DNA from: Limnobacter parvus
Lineage (GTDB): Bacteria > Pseudomonadota > Gammaproteobacteria > Burkholderiales > Burkholderiaceae_B
Assembly: GCF_024623725.1 (NCBI RefSeq)
Contig: NZ_JANKHG010000017.1
Location: forward strand, 411,265-475,264
Direction of reading: 5' to 3'
DNA length: 64,000 nt
The notes under the pieces are model-generated. The model was not told where the DNA came from. It worked only from the letters and a program-made list of their open reading frames with translations, and did not search any database. Below are positions 38,454 through 47,884 of the stretch, one piece after another; position 1 is the first letter of the stretch, and every line of letters begins with the position of its first letter. The position numbers were made by a program, and so were the translations under genes.

Positions 38454-39707
38454 ATGAACAAACCCTATGAATTTCCCGACGCCTCTGGCCATTTCGGCCC
38501 CTACGGTGGCACCTTTGTGTCTGAAACACTGGTTCACGCCCTTGAAGAACTGAAAAGCGTTTATGCACATTATCAAAACGACCCAGAATTTCTGGCTGAG
38601 TTCCAGAGCGAACTGAAGCATTTCGTAGGTCGGCCCAGTCCGATTTACCATGCCAAGCGCTGGTCTGACCTGGTGGGCGGCGCACAAATTTATTTCAAGC
38701 GCGAAGATCTGAACCACACGGGTGCCCACAAGGTGAACAACTGCATTGGGCAGGCCATGTTGGCCAAGCGCATGGGCAAGCCCCGTGTAATCGCTGAAAC
38801 AGGTGCGGGCCAGCACGGTGTGGCCACGGCCACTGTGGCAGCGCGTTATGGCATGAAGTGCGTTGTGTACATGGGGCAGGAAGACGTGGCCCGCCAGGCG
38901 CAGAACGTGTTTCGAATGAAGTTGCTGGGTGCTGAAGTGATTCCGGTTTCTTCAGGTTCGAAAACCCTGAAAGACGCGCTGAACGAAGCGATGCGCGATT
39001 GGGTAACCAATGTGGAAGACACCTTCTACATCATCGGCACTGTTGCTGGGCCACATCCTTACCCCATGCTGGTTCGCGACTTTCAAAGCGTGATTGGTCG
39101 CGAGTGCATTGAACAAATGCCCTTGATGGTGGGCAAACAGCCTGATTATGTGCTGGCCTGCGTGGGTGGCGGCTCAAACGCCATGGGTATTTTTCATCCT
39201 TACCTGAATGTTGAAGGTGTGAAGCTGGTGGGCGTTGAAGCCGCAGGCGAGGGCATTGAAACCGGCAAGCACGCGGCATCACTCAGTGCAGGCACACCAG
39301 GCGTTTTGCATGGCAACCGCACTTATTTGTTGCAAAGCGACGATGGACAAATCATTGAAACCCACTCGGTTTCTGCAGGTTTGGATTATCCCGGTGTTGG
39401 CCCCGAGCATGCGTGGTTGAAAGATTCGAATCGTGCTGAATATGTGGGTGTAACCGACGCTGAAGCACTGGAAGCATTTCACCAGTGCTGCCGCATAGAA
39501 GGCATTATTCCAGCCCTGGAAAGCAGCCATGCTTTGGCTCATGCGGCAAAGCTGGCCAAAACCTTGTCGAAAGACCAGGTTATTTTGGTGAACCTTTCCG
39601 GTAGAGGCGACAAAGACATGCACACCGTGGCGCGCTTAAGCGGTGCAGAATTCTATTGCCACCCCGATTGCAAAACAGGCGCAGAAATGGCCTGCAACAA
39701 AAGATAA
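38454..39707 (+). CDS. trpB: Tryptophan synthase beta subunit
   Basis: The product is 417 residues and condenses indole and serine with PLP. The PLP lysine is in [14 protein letters not shown]. The phosphate-binding glycine run is [25 protein letters not shown] and the tunnel residues near [17 protein letters not shown] are standard. It is 20 residues longer than the E. coli protein at the C-terminus. It sits between trpF and trpA, as in other Burkholderiales. Confidence 0.97.
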   Translation: MNKPYEFPDASGHFGPYGGTFVSETLVHALEELKSVYAHYQNDPEFLAEFQSELKHFVGRPSPIYHAKRWSDLVGGAQIYFKREDLNHTGAHKVNNCIGQAMLAKRMGKPRVIAETGAGQHGVATATVAARYGMKCVVYMGQEDVARQAQNVFRMKLLGAEVIPVSSGSKTLKDALNEAMRDWVTNVEDTFYIIGTVAGPHPYPMLVRDFQSVIGRECIEQMPLMVGKQPDYVLACVGGGSNAMGIFHPYLNVEGVKLVGVEAAGEGIETGKHAASLSAGTPGVLHGNRTYLLQSDDGQIIETHSVSAGLDYPGVGPEHAWLKDSNRAEYVGVTDAEALEAFHQCCRIEGIIPALESSHALAHAAKLAKTLSKDQVILVNLSGRGDKDMHTVARLSGAEFYCHPDCKTGAEMACNKR

Positions 39708-39719
39708 CAGTTTCAAACC

Positions 39720-40532
39720 ATGTCAAGAATTCAAGCAGTATTCAAAAAGCTGAAAGAAGAGGGCCGCAAAGGCTTGATTCCCTTTGTAACCGGTGGCGAT
39801 CCTGAACCAAGCCAAACCGTGGCCATGCTCCACGCACTTGCTGATGCCGGTTCCGATGTAATCGAACTGGGCGTGCCATTTTCTGACCCCATGGCCGACG
39901 GACCTGTGATTCAGCGCTCCAGTGAACGCGCCCTCGATAAGGGGGTTACCTCTCGCAAAATTCTCGATTACGTGGCTGAATTTCGCCAAACCAATCAGCA
40001 CACACCCATCGTGTTGATGGGTTATGCCAATCCGATTGAACGCATGGGTGTGGAAAAGTATGTCAGCGAAGCCAAAAAGGCGGGTGTAGACGGCGTGCTG
40101 GTGGTGGACTACCCACCCGAAGAGTCGCTGGAGTTTTCGAGGTACTTGCGGGCCGCTGAGCTGGATCCTATTTTCCTGCTGGCGCCTACATCGTCTGATG
40201 AACGGATTGAAAAAGTGGCCAAAGCCGCCAGTGGTTATGTGTATTACGTGTCACTGAAAGGTGTAACCGGTGCACAAAATTTGAATGCGGCAGAGGTCAG
40301 CTCAAAGTTGCCCACCATTCGCAAGTTCACCGATGTGCCTGTGGGCGTTGGTTTTGGCATACGCGATGCGGAGTCGGCATGCCGAGTGGCGGAATCTGCA
40401 GACGCGGTCGTGATTGGTTCGGCTTTAATACAAACACTTGAAGCAGGAAACCCACAAGAGGCAGCCGTATTGGCGGGCAAATTCATTGCCCCGATTCGTG
40501 CTGCACTTGATGCCAAATTCGGCACACAATAA
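39720..40532 (+). CDS. trpA: Tryptophan synthase alpha subunit
   Basis: The product is 270 residues and cleaves indole-3-glycerol phosphate to indole. The catalytic Glu is in [19 protein letters not shown], with the catalytic Asp in [12 protein letters not shown]. The phosphate loops VGVGFGIRD and [12 protein letters not shown] are present. It starts 12 bases after trpB and is followed by accD, the regular betaproteobacterial order. Confidence 0.97.
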   Translation: MSRIQAVFKKLKEEGRKGLIPFVTGGDPEPSQTVAMLHALADAGSDVIELGVPFSDPMADGPVIQRSSERALDKGVTSRKILDYVAEFRQTNQHTPIVLMGYANPIERMGVEKYVSEAKKAGVDGVLVVDYPPEESLEFSRYLRAAELDPIFLLAPTSSDERIEKVAKAASGYVYYVSLKGVTGAQNLNAAEVSSKLPTIRKFTDVPVGVGFGIRDAESACRVAESADAVVIGSALIQTLEAGNPQEAAVLAGKFIAPIRAALDAKFGTQ

Positions 40533-40556
40533 AAATACCTCAGCAAGGGAAAGTGT

Positions 40557-41435
40557 ATGAGTTGGTTAGACAAAATTATTCCACCCCGTATTTCCTCGAA
40601 AACGCCGGGCGATGCCGCCAAGAAAAGTGTGCCAGAAGGAATTTGGGCAAAGTGCAAAAGCTGCGATGCAGTGCTGTACCAAAACGATTTAGTCAGCAAT
40701 GCCATGGTGTGCCCTTCTTGCACTTACCACATGCGGATTGGGTCGCGTGAACGGCTGAACTTGCTGTTCGACAACGACGAGCGTGTGGAGATTGGCCAGG
40801 AAGTGTTGCCCATGGACACCCTGAAATTTAAAGACAGCAAAAGCTACACAGCCCGCCTGAATGAGGCCAAAGAATCCACCAGCGAAACCGATGCCTTGGT
40901 GGTGCAAAAGGGTGTGATGAATGGCATGGAAGTGGTGATTGCCTGTTTTGAGTTTGACTTTATGGGCGGTTCGATGGGCTCTGTGGTGGGTGAACGTTTC
41001 TGCCGCGGTGTGCAGGCGGCAATTGATGCCAAAGTGCCATTCATCAGCATCGCTGCATCGGGTGGAGCCCGAATGCAGGAAGGTTTGGGCTCACTGATGC
41101 AAATGGCGAAAACATCGGCCATGCTGGCCAAATTGAGCCAGGCCAAATTGCCCTATATTTCTGTACTGACCGACCCAACCATGGGTGGTGTTTCCGCCAG
41201 CTTTGCATTTTTAGGCGACGTGGTGGTTGCCGAACCCAAGGCCTTGATTGGTTTCGCCGGCCCGCGTGTGATTGAACAAACTGTTCGGCAAACCTTGCCA
41301 GAAGGGTTTCAGCGTGCTGAATTCTTGATGGAGAAAGGCGCCGTGGATTGCATTGTTGATCGCCGTGAAATGAAAAAAACACTGGCAAGCTTGTTGGCCT
41401 TGTTGATGAAAAAGCAAATCGACCAGGCAGCCTGA
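40557..41435 (+). CDS. accD: Acetyl-CoA carboxylase carboxyltransferase beta subunit
   Basis: The product is 292 residues and transfers carboxyl from biotin to acetyl-CoA with AccA. The zinc ribbon ligands are C33, C36, C52 and C55 (CKSC and CPSC). The CoA-binding and oxyanion glycines are in [12 protein letters not shown] and [17 protein letters not shown], then [17 protein letters not shown]. The ATG at 40557 follows AAGGGAAAG. It lies between trpA and folC. Confidence 0.97.
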   Translation: MSWLDKIIPPRISSKTPGDAAKKSVPEGIWAKCKSCDAVLYQNDLVSNAMVCPSCTYHMRIGSRERLNLLFDNDERVEIGQEVLPMDTLKFKDSKSYTARLNEAKESTSETDALVVQKGVMNGMEVVIACFEFDFMGGSMGSVVGERFCRGVQAAIDAKVPFISIAASGGARMQEGLGSLMQMAKTSAMLAKLSQAKLPYISVLTDPTMGGVSASFAFLGDVVVAEPKALIGFAGPRVIEQTVRQTLPEGFQRAEFLMEKGAVDCIVDRREMKKTLASLLALLMKKQIDQAA

Positions 41436-41442
41436 AACACTT

Positions 41443-42840
41443 ATGAACCCAGTAGTACCTGAACAAAACCCGCTGAAGCCCACTGCCAACGCCACTATAA
41501 ACGAGTGGCTGGCTTATCTTGAATCAATTCACAGCAAGCCGATTGACATGGGGCTTGAACGCTTGAAGGTGGTTCAACAGCACATGAATTTCGCGTTGAA
41601 CGGCGTGGTGTTTACCGTAGCAGGTACAAACGGCAAAGGTTCCACCTGCGCAATGCTTGAGAGCATTCTGGTGCAGGCAGGCTACAAAGTGGGCATGTAC
41701 ACCTCGCCCCATTTAATTCGATTTACAGAGCGCGCCCGAATCAACGGCGAGGAAGTGGCTGAAGCCGATTTGATTGCAGCTTTCGAGCAGGTTGAAAAGG
41801 CGAGGGTTGCTACATCAATTTCTTTAACCTACTTTGAGTTCAGCACGCTGGCAGTTGCGTGGTTGTTTGCACAGACAGAACTGGACGCGGTGGTTCTTGA
41901 AGTGGGTTTGGGTGGTCGCCTGGACGCGGTGAACTTGTTCGACACCGACTGCGCAATTTGCACCAGCATTGACCTGGATCACCAAGCCTTTCTGGGGCCA
42001 GACCGCGAAAGCATTGGCCGCGAAAAAGCGGGCATTTTCCGTGCCGGCAAACCAGCTATTGTGGGCGACCCCAAGCCACCGCAAAGTGTAATCGACCATG
42101 CTGAATCGATTGGTGCAGACCTGTGGATGTTCGCGCGCGACTTCAACTACAGCGGCGACAAGCAGCAATGGGCCTATGGCGGGCGCACCATGCGCCGCGC
42201 TGCTTTGGCGTACCCGGCTTTGCGCGGTACCAACCAGTTGCTGAATGCTTCTGCTGCTTTGGCTGCGCTTGAATCGGTGCGTGACCGTTTGCCGGTGCCG
42301 GCGCAATCAATTCGCCAGGGCTTCTTGCTGGTGGAATGGCCAGGGCGTTTTCAGGTGTTGCCTGGGCAGCCTACTGTTGTGCTGGATGTGGGCCACAACC
42401 CGCATGCGGCAGCGCACCTGCGTGAAAGCCTCGACAACATGGGATTCTTTCCGTACACCCACTGTATTTTCGGGATTCTGGCCGATAAAGATGCGGTGGA
42501 AGTAGTGAATGCATTGAAAGACCGGGTCGACCATTGGCATTTGGTGCCCCTTGAAGGCGATCGTGGTCGAAGCACTGAGCAGTTGATGCAGCAGTTGGCG
42601 CTGGCCGGTGTCGATGCAGCGGCTTTTGATTGGCAAGCCAACTCCAATGCACTCGCAAAAGGGGGTATTGCAAAGCAGCCCCCAGAAAAAAGTGTTCAGA
42701 GTTACGAGAGTGTGAGCCAAGCGTATGCAGTGGTCACTTCTGCAGTGCCACCCAATGATAGAATTCTGGTCTTCGGATCCTTTCTGGTTGTGGCGCAAGC
42801 CATGCAAGCCAAAGAAGCGCTTCGAAAACGTCCCGGTTAA
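41443..42840 (+). CDS. folC: Bifunctional dihydrofolate/folylpolyglutamate synthase
   Basis: The product is 465 residues, a Mur-ligase-like enzyme. The P-loop is VAGTNGKGSTCAML; TSPHLIRFTERARINGE is the folate-site motif, and VGLGGRLDAVN and DLDHQAFLG are diagnostic. The ligase C-terminal domain has VLDVGHNPHAAAHL. It attaches glutamates to folates and in this bifunctional class also to dihydropteroate. It starts 7 bases after accD. Confidence 0.96.
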   Translation: MNPVVPEQNPLKPTANATINEWLAYLESIHSKPIDMGLERLKVVQQHMNFALNGVVFTVAGTNGKGSTCAMLESILVQAGYKVGMYTSPHLIRFTERARINGEEVAEADLIAAFEQVEKARVATSISLTYFEFSTLAVAWLFAQTELDAVVLEVGLGGRLDAVNLFDTDCAICTSIDLDHQAFLGPDRESIGREKAGIFRAGKPAIVGDPKPPQSVIDHAESIGADLWMFARDFNYSGDKQQWAYGGRTMRRAALAYPALRGTNQLLNASAALAALESVRDRLPVPAQSIRQGFLLVEWPGRFQVLPGQPTVVLDVGHNPHAAAHLRESLDNMGFFPYTHCIFGILADKDAVEVVNALKDRVDHWHLVPLEGDRGRSTEQLMQQLALAGVDAAAFDWQANSNALAKGGIAKQPPEKSVQSYESVSQAYAVVTSAVPPNDRILVFGSFLVVAQAMQAKEALRKRPG

Positions 42841-42858
42841 TTTATCTCAGGAGTGCTG

Positions 42859-43551
42859 GTGAGTTCAAATTCGCGTTCTACTGCCAAGAACAAAGTCAAC
42901 AACGATCCGGTTGATGAGTTAAAACGCAGGTCCAGAAGGCGATTGGTCGGCTCGATCGCACTTTTTCTGGCAGCAATCATTATCGTGCCAGCCTTGGTTG
43001 AAAATGAGCCTGCCCAAACTCCCAGTGATGTGGAGCTGGTGGTGCCTGAAAGACCCTCAATTGAATCCCCCAAAGAAGCTCCCGTCGCGCAGCCTACTCT
43101 TGAAGCACCTGTAGCAGCGCAAGAACAGGCTGTGGCCAGTGCACCGGTTGCACCAGCAATTGAGCCACAAGCCAAGCTTGAACCAAAAGTAGAAGTCAAG
43201 CCCGAGCCTAAGGTTGAACCCAAGGTTGAACCAAAGCCAGAACCTAAGCCCGAAGTCAAGGTTGAGCCAAAGGTTGAAACCAAGCCAGCCGGAGAAGACC
43301 CCATAGCGGCCTTTGCCAAGGCAGAAGTGTACTGGGTTCAGGTTGCCGCCGTTAGCGACAAGGCCCGCGCCGATACATTGAGCACAGAACTAAGTGGCAA
43401 AGGATTCCCTGCAAAGGTTGAGTCCACCAGCACGGCAAACGGAACGGTGTACCGGGTGCGTGTGGGGCCAATCGCTGGCCAGTCCAAAGCAGATGAAACA
43501 AAATCCAAACTTTCTGCTGCCGGTTACACGGCCGGGAGAGTGGTTCAGTGA
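42859..43551 (+). CDS. SPOR-domain membrane protein (DedD-like)
   Basis: The product is 230 residues. A basic cytoplasmic N-terminus precedes a membrane span at about 31-47 (LVGSIALFLAAIIIVPAL), then a Pro/Ala/Glu region and a Lys-Pro-Glu-Val repeat tract (about 110-145, units such as KVEPKPEPKPEV), then a SPOR domain (about 155-230, YWVQVAAVSDKARAD and VYRVRVGPIAGQSKAD). SPOR domains bind denuded septal glycan; DedD helps cell division. The GTG at 42859 has AGGAG 5 bases upstream. The gene overlaps cvpA by four bases. Confidence 0.9.
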   Translation: MSSNSRSTAKNKVNNDPVDELKRRSRRRLVGSIALFLAAIIIVPALVENEPAQTPSDVELVVPERPSIESPKEAPVAQPTLEAPVAAQEQAVASAPVAPAIEPQAKLEPKVEVKPEPKVEPKVEPKPEPKPEVKVEPKVETKPAGEDPIAAFAKAEVYWVQVAAVSDKARADTLSTELSGKGFPAKVESTSTANGTVYRVRVGPIAGQSKADETKSKLSAAGYTAGRVVQ

Positions 43552-44039
43552 CGATATTTGATTATGTCGTAATCGCGATTGTGGTGTTGTCGGTCATCCT
43601 TGGTTTGTTCCGCGGCATGGTCAAAGAAGTGCTTTCACTGGCGAACTGGGTGCTTGCGTTTTGGGTTGCAAACCGATACGGCGCAGACCTTGCGGTGTAT
43701 ATGGATTGGGCTGAATCGCTCACGCCGCCGATGAAGGCCTTGATTGGTTGCGCCGCTGCGTTTTTCGCCTCCATGATTGTGGGCGCCATTTTAATTTCCC
43801 TGCTAGGCAAAATAGTTGCTGCGGCGGGCTTGGGTTTTGCTGATCGTGGTCTGGGCGGAACGTTCGGTTTCGCACGTGGTTTGTTTATTGTGTTGGTGCT
43901 GGTCACAGGGGCAGGATTTACCTCGCTTCCGGAACAGCCATTTTGGCGAGATGCCATGTTGTCCCCTTTGGCCGTGGATGCGATGAGAGAAATCAAGCCG
44001 CATTTGCCCGAAAGTGTGGCCAAGTGGGTGCGCTACTAG
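43548..44039 (+). CDS. cvpA: CvpA family membrane protein
   Basis: The product is 163 residues with four hydrophobic segments. The family start (FDYVVIAIVVLSVILGLFRGMVKEVLSL) is intact and DRGLGGTFGFARG is the conserved loop. CvpA is an inner-membrane protein required for colicin V production in E. coli and linked to purine metabolism by its position before purF. GTG 43548 overlaps the SPOR gene stop (GTGA). purF begins 10 bases later. Confidence 0.92.
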   Translation: MTIFDYVVIAIVVLSVILGLFRGMVKEVLSLANWVLAFWVANRYGADLAVYMDWAESLTPPMKALIGCAAAFFASMIVGAILISLLGKIVAAAGLGFADRGLGGTFGFARGLFIVLVLVTGAGFTSLPEQPFWRDAMLSPLAVDAMREIKPHLPESVAKWVRY

Positions 44040-44048
44040 GAGCTTTCA

Positions 44049-45563
44049 ATGTGCGGGATTGTCGGTATCGCCGGTTTTTCTCCTGTTAATCAAATTCTTT
44101 ACGACAGTCTGTTGTTGTTGCAACATCGGGGGCAAGATGCCGCAGGCATTGCAACAGCGCACACGAATTCATTTTCAATGTCCAAGGGCAATGGCTTGGT
44201 GCGCGATGTATTTCGCACCCGCAACATGCGTTCTTTGCCTGGCAATATGGGTATTGGACATGTGCGTTACCCCACTGCAGGTTCCGCTGCCAGCTCCGAT
44301 GAAGCGCAGCCGTTTTATGTAAATGCTCCTTATGGTTTGGTGTTGGCCCACAACGGTAACCTGACCAACAGCGAGCGTTTGAAGGCTGAGCTGTTTAAAA
44401 ATGATCGCCGCCACATCAACACGAATTCTGATTCGGAAGTGTTGCTGAACGTGTTGGCCCACGAACTTCAGTCGAACGCATCGGGTTATTCACTCGATCC
44501 CGCCACGATTTTCCGCGCGGTGGCGGGTGTGCATGCGCGTGCACGCGGTGCCTATGCCTGTGTGGCGCAAATTGCGGGCTATGGTCTGCTGGCGTTCCGC
44601 GATCCGTTTGGTATTCGCCCCCTGGCGCTGGGCAAGGCTGAAACAGAGCAGGGTGCCGAGTACATGTTTGCATCGGAATCTGTTGCCCTTGTGGGCATGG
44701 GTTTTGAATTTGTGCGCGATATTGAACCCGGTGAAGCAGTGTTCGTTGATTTGGACGGCAAGCTGTACGCGCAGCAATGTGCGGAAAAATCATCGTTGAA
44801 CCCGTGTATTTTCGAGTATGTTTACCTGGCACGCCCCGATTCCGTAATGGACGGAATCAGCGTGTATGAAGCCCGGGTAAAAATGGGTGAATACCTGGCT
44901 GATCAAATTCGCAAAAGCATGCCTGCTGGCGAAATTGATGTGGTCATGCCCATTCCCGATTCAAGTCGCCCCGCAGCGCTGGAACTGGCGAATCATTTGG
45001 GCGTGCCGTATCGCGAAGGGTTCATCAAAAACCGCTACATTGGCCGCACATTTATCATGCCGGGCCAGGCGGTGCGCAAAAAAAGCGTGCGCCAGAAGCT
45101 CAATGCCATTTCCGTTGAATTCAAAAACAAAACTGTGTTGCTGGTCGATGATTCGATTGTGCGCGGTACCACCAGCCGGGAAATCGTACAAATGGCGCGT
45201 GAAGCTGGGGCCAAAAAGGTAATTTTTGCATCAGCCGCGCCGCCTGTGCGCTTTCCCAATGTGTACGGCATTGACATGCCCACGCGGGATGAGCTGATCG
45301 CATCAGGTCGTTCCGACGAAGAAATTTGTGCGGAAATTGGTGCAGATGCCCTGTTTTACCAAGACATCGAAGACATGAAGCGGGCGGTTCGCGACCTGAA
45401 CCCGAAAATTCAAACCTTTGATGCCAGTTGTTTCGACGGGCATTACATTACTGGCGACGTAACCACTGAATACTTGGATAGACTCGAGTACATGCGAATG
45501 CACCCGGAGGTTTTGGAATCGGGTGGTTTGCAAATGAATCTGGGTTATTCCGCCAACCAGTAA
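44049..45563 (+). CDS. purF: Amidophosphoribosyltransferase
   Basis: The product is 504 residues and starts purine synthesis by making phosphoribosylamine. The N-terminal nucleophile is C2 ([10 protein letters not shown]), exposed by Met removal. The glutaminase motifs [15 protein letters not shown] and [10 protein letters not shown] are intact; the PRPP motif is [18 protein letters not shown]. metZ, which often follows in Burkholderiales, is not here; a terminator and lysC follow. Confidence 0.97.
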   Translation: MCGIVGIAGFSPVNQILYDSLLLLQHRGQDAAGIATAHTNSFSMSKGNGLVRDVFRTRNMRSLPGNMGIGHVRYPTAGSAASSDEAQPFYVNAPYGLVLAHNGNLTNSERLKAELFKNDRRHINTNSDSEVLLNVLAHELQSNASGYSLDPATIFRAVAGVHARARGAYACVAQIAGYGLLAFRDPFGIRPLALGKAETEQGAEYMFASESVALVGMGFEFVRDIEPGEAVFVDLDGKLYAQQCAEKSSLNPCIFEYVYLARPDSVMDGISVYEARVKMGEYLADQIRKSMPAGEIDVVMPIPDSSRPAALELANHLGVPYREGFIKNRYIGRTFIMPGQAVRKKSVRQKLNAISVEFKNKTVLLVDDSIVRGTTSREIVQMAREAGAKKVIFASAAPPVRFPNVYGIDMPTRDELIASGRSDEEICAEIGADALFYQDIEDMKRAVRDLNPKIQTFDASCFDGHYITGDVTTEYLDRLEYMRMHPEVLESGGLQMNLGYSANQ

Positions 45564-45606
45564 GTGGGTGGATAATTTCAGGTAAAATAGCCAACTTATT
45601 GATAAG

Positions 45607-45635
45607 AAAGCGCGAAATGGTTCGCGCTTTTTATT
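45607..45635 (+). terminator. Rho-independent terminator after purF
   Basis: The stem AAAGCGCGAA / TTCGCGCTTT (45607-45616 with 45621-45630) with loop ATGG is followed by TTATTTG. It separates the trp-purF run from lysC, whose ATG is 20 bases beyond. Confidence 0.88.
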
Positions 45636-45654
45636 TGTGCAGGGCGATCTGACT

Positions 45655-46911
45655 ATGTCACTGATAGTACATAAATACGGTGGCACCTCGATGGGGTCCA
45701 CAGAACGTATCAAGAATGTGGCCAAACGCGTGGCCAAATGGCATCGTGCCGGCTTCCAGATGGTGGTGGTTCCCTCGGCCATGTCGGGCGAAACCAACCG
45801 ATTGATCGGCTTGGCCAAGGAAATTCAGGCTGAACCTGATCCCCGCGAACTCGACATGCTTTGCTGTACGGGTGAACAAGCTTCTGTGGCTTTGCTGGCC
45901 ATGGCTTTGAAGGCCGAAGGGCTGGACGCGATCGGCTTTTCCGGGTGGCAGGTGCCTATTAAAACGGATAGCAGTTATACCAAGGCGCGTATTGAATCGA
46001 TTGACGATACCCGTGTCAAAGCCGAGTTGAATGCGGGCAAGGTTGTGATAATTACCGGCTTTCAGGGCATTGATGAAGCGGGCAACCAGACCACACTGGG
46101 CCGTGGTGGTTCTGACACCTCGGCTGTGGCAATTGCCGCGGCCATGGGCGCCGCGGAATGCCTAATTTACACGGATGTAGACGGCGTTTACACCACTGAC
46201 CCTCGCGTGGTGCCCGAAGCGCGCCGCATGCGTGTGGTGTCTTTTGAAGAGATGCTGGAAATGGCCTCGCTGGGCTCTAAGGTTCTGCAAATTCGATCAG
46301 TTGAGTTTGCAGGCAAGTACCGTGTGCCCACCCGTGTACTTTCAAGCTTGACCGACCCAATGATATCGCTGGACGAAGAACAAGTGTCTGGCACGCTGAT
46401 TACTTTTGAGGATGATGAACATATGGAACAGGCTGTTGTTTCCGGTATCGCTTTCAACCGTGATGAAGCGAAAGTTACCATCCGTGGGGTTCCCGACAAA
46501 CCCGGTGTGGCTTATCAAATTCTGGGTCAAGTGGCCGATGCCAATATTGACGTGGACATGATTATTCAGAACCAGGGTTCTGATGGCACCACCGACTTCA
46601 CCTTCACAGTGCACCGCAATGAATTCAACAAAACCATGGACTTGTTGCAAAACAAGATTCAAGGCAGCGTGGGTGCGCGTGAAGTGGCCGGCGATGCGAA
46701 CGTGTGCAAGGTGTCGATCGTTGGCATTGGCATGCGTTCACATGTGGGCGTGGCCAGCCTGATGTTTAAAACTTTGTCGGAAGAGAGCATCAACATCCAG
46801 ATGATTTCCACATCTGAAATTAAGGTGTCGGTGTTGATCGATGACAAGTACATGGAGTTGGCGGTGCGCGCTTTGCACAAGGCTTTTGACCTTGAAAAAG
46901 TCACTGCTTGA
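45655..46911 (+). CDS. lysC: Aspartate kinase
   Basis: The product is 418 residues, a monofunctional aspartokinase with an N-terminal kinase domain (VHKYGGTSMGSTERI, GRGGSDTSAVAIAAAM, YTDVDGVYTTDPR) and two C-terminal ACT domains (from about 265; VTIRGVPDKPGVAYQIL and SIVGIGMRSHVGVASLMF) that bind lysine or threonine for feedback control. The frame opens at 45637, but the ATG at 45655 gives the standard MSLIVHKYGG start. It is immediately preceded by a terminator, so its promoter must lie close to or overlap that hairpin. Confidence 0.96.
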   Translation: MSLIVHKYGGTSMGSTERIKNVAKRVAKWHRAGFQMVVVPSAMSGETNRLIGLAKEIQAEPDPRELDMLCCTGEQASVALLAMALKAEGLDAIGFSGWQVPIKTDSSYTKARIESIDDTRVKAELNAGKVVIITGFQGIDEAGNQTTLGRGGSDTSAVAIAAAMGAAECLIYTDVDGVYTTDPRVVPEARRMRVVSFEEMLEMASLGSKVLQIRSVEFAGKYRVPTRVLSSLTDPMISLDEEQVSGTLITFEDDEHMEQAVVSGIAFNRDEAKVTIRGVPDKPGVAYQILGQVADANIDVDMIIQNQGSDGTTDFTFTVHRNEFNKTMDLLQNKIQGSVGAREVAGDANVCKVSIVGIGMRSHVGVASLMFKTLSEESINIQMISTSEIKVSVLIDDKYMELAVRALHKAFDLEKVTA

Positions 46912-46970
46912 ATTCTGATTTGAATTGCCTGTTTGTGGCGCAACACGCGGTAAAGTGATTTGTGCCCACA

Positions 46971-47000
46971 TTCAACATTTTGGCCGAAACCGTGTATAAT
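46971..47000 (+). promoter_or_regulatory. tRNA-Ser promoter
   Basis: TTCAAC (46971-46976), an 18-base spacer and a perfect TATAAT (46995-47000) end 10 bases before the mature tRNA. This gives a short 5' leader for RNase P. Confidence 0.7.
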
Positions 47001-47010
47001 TCGGCCTTCT

Positions 47011-47101
47011 GGAGACGTGGCCGAGTGGTCGAAGGCACTCCCCTGCTAAGGGAGCATACCCCAAAAGGGTATCGGAGGTTCAAATCCTCTCGTCTCCGCC
47101 A
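47011..47101 (+). tRNA. tRNA-Ser (anticodon GCT)
   Basis: A full class II tRNA. The acceptor stem is GGAGACG / CGTCTCC, discriminator G and encoded CCA (47099-47101). The anticodon arm is CTCCC-CTGCTAA-GGGAG with anticodon GCT at 47045-47047, reading AGC/AGU serine codons. The long variable arm (about 47055-47071, TACCCC aaaa GGGTA) and the T arm GGAGG-TTCAAAT-CCTCT are typical of serine tRNAs. Confidence 0.97.
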
Positions 47102-47113
47102 GTGAATACCGAG

Positions 47114-47156
47114 AACCCCGAGTGGATGTTGAGTGATCAACACCCTCGGGGTTTTT
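47114..47156 (+). terminator. Rho-independent terminator after tRNA-Ser
   Basis: A long interrupted stem begins AACCCCGAG (47114-47122), continues through GTTGA-gtga-TCAAC, and closes with CTCGGGGTT (47145-47153) followed by TTT. It ends the tRNA transcript 84 bases before the next gene. Confidence 0.88.
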
Positions 47157-47240
47157 GCTTGGTGCAGACCCATCACAGGTGCTATCTATTTGGGTCTGAA
47201 GGTTCTATGCTTGGCGTCACACCCACTCGTGAGGCACTCC

Positions 47241-47879
47241 TTGACCCATACTAAAGAAATTGTGGTGGTGGACGATGAAACGCCCCAACTATTGGCAGTG
47301 ACAGCAGTTTTGAAAGACCATGGTTTTAGTGTGGCTGGTTTTGGCACCGCGGATGAAGCATTGACCTACATCAAGGACAACCCTCCAGTCTTGGTGCTAA
47401 GCGACTTCGTGTTGCCCAACATAGACGGCTTGGAGCTGGTCAAGCGCGTCAAGTTGTTTGACGCCAATATTGAGTGCGTGTTGATGACCGGTCATGGCAA
47501 TATCGAAGGCGTTGCAGAAGCAAGCCCCATGGGCGTGCGCGAATATCTGAAAAAGCCCTTTCGCAGTGCTGATTTGCTGGCCGTGGTTGAGCGGGCGTTT
47601 CATGTGAAAAGTCTGCAGCAACCTCTTCTTGGGGCAAGCATGCCAGAAGCTGCAACCCTCAAAGTCAAGACCGATAAGCTTGTGGATGATTTTCTGGCAC
47701 GGTATGTGCACAAACTGAACAATGCAATGTTGCCTTTTGTGTTTGAGCTCGACCAGCATCTTGAAAACATAAAGCAATTCAGTGATGTGGACCAGAAGAG
47801 ACTGAAAGCTCTATCCAGTGAAATTCAGGCACAAATGAATGCCGTCAAGACCACACGGGCCCTAATTGGCAAGCAATAA
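47241..47879 (+). CDS. Response regulator with receiver domain and unassigned C-terminus
   Basis: The product is about 212 residues. The receiver domain (5-118) has acidic pocket D11-D12 (VVDDE), phospho-acceptor D55 (LSDFVLP), T83 (MTGHG) and K105 (LKKPF). The C-terminal 90 residues (LVDDFLARYVHKLNNAMLPFVFELDQHLENI) are helical and carry no DNA-binding motif; they recall a histidine-phosphotransfer or kinase-dimerisation helix pair, but the assignment is weak. The TTG at 47241 has GAGG 6 bases upstream. The frame extends back into the tRNA terminator, so earlier starts are unlikely. It converges on the HD-GYP genes. Confidence 0.72.
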   Translation: MTHTKEIVVVDDETPQLLAVTAVLKDHGFSVAGFGTADEALTYIKDNPPVLVLSDFVLPNIDGLELVKRVKLFDANIECVLMTGHGNIEGVAEASPMGVREYLKKPFRSADLLAVVERAFHVKSLQQPLLGASMPEAATLKVKTDKLVDDFLARYVHKLNNAMLPFVFELDQHLENIKQFSDVDQKRLKALSSEIQAQMNAVKTTRALIGKQ

Positions 47880-47884
47880 GCAAG

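Noticed and set aside
41824-42306. Antisense frame of 160 codons within folC
   Set aside because: folC has all its motifs on the plus strand; the antisense product has no recognisable domain.
43190-43290. Clustered short repeats suggesting CRISPR
   Set aside because: They are in frame and encode a Lys-Pro-Glu repeat in the SPOR protein; there are no unique spacers.
47011-47101. tRNA-Ser as an integration site for a mobile element
   Set aside because: No integrase gene and no repeat of the tRNA 3' end was seen downstream; the island to the right looks chromosomal.
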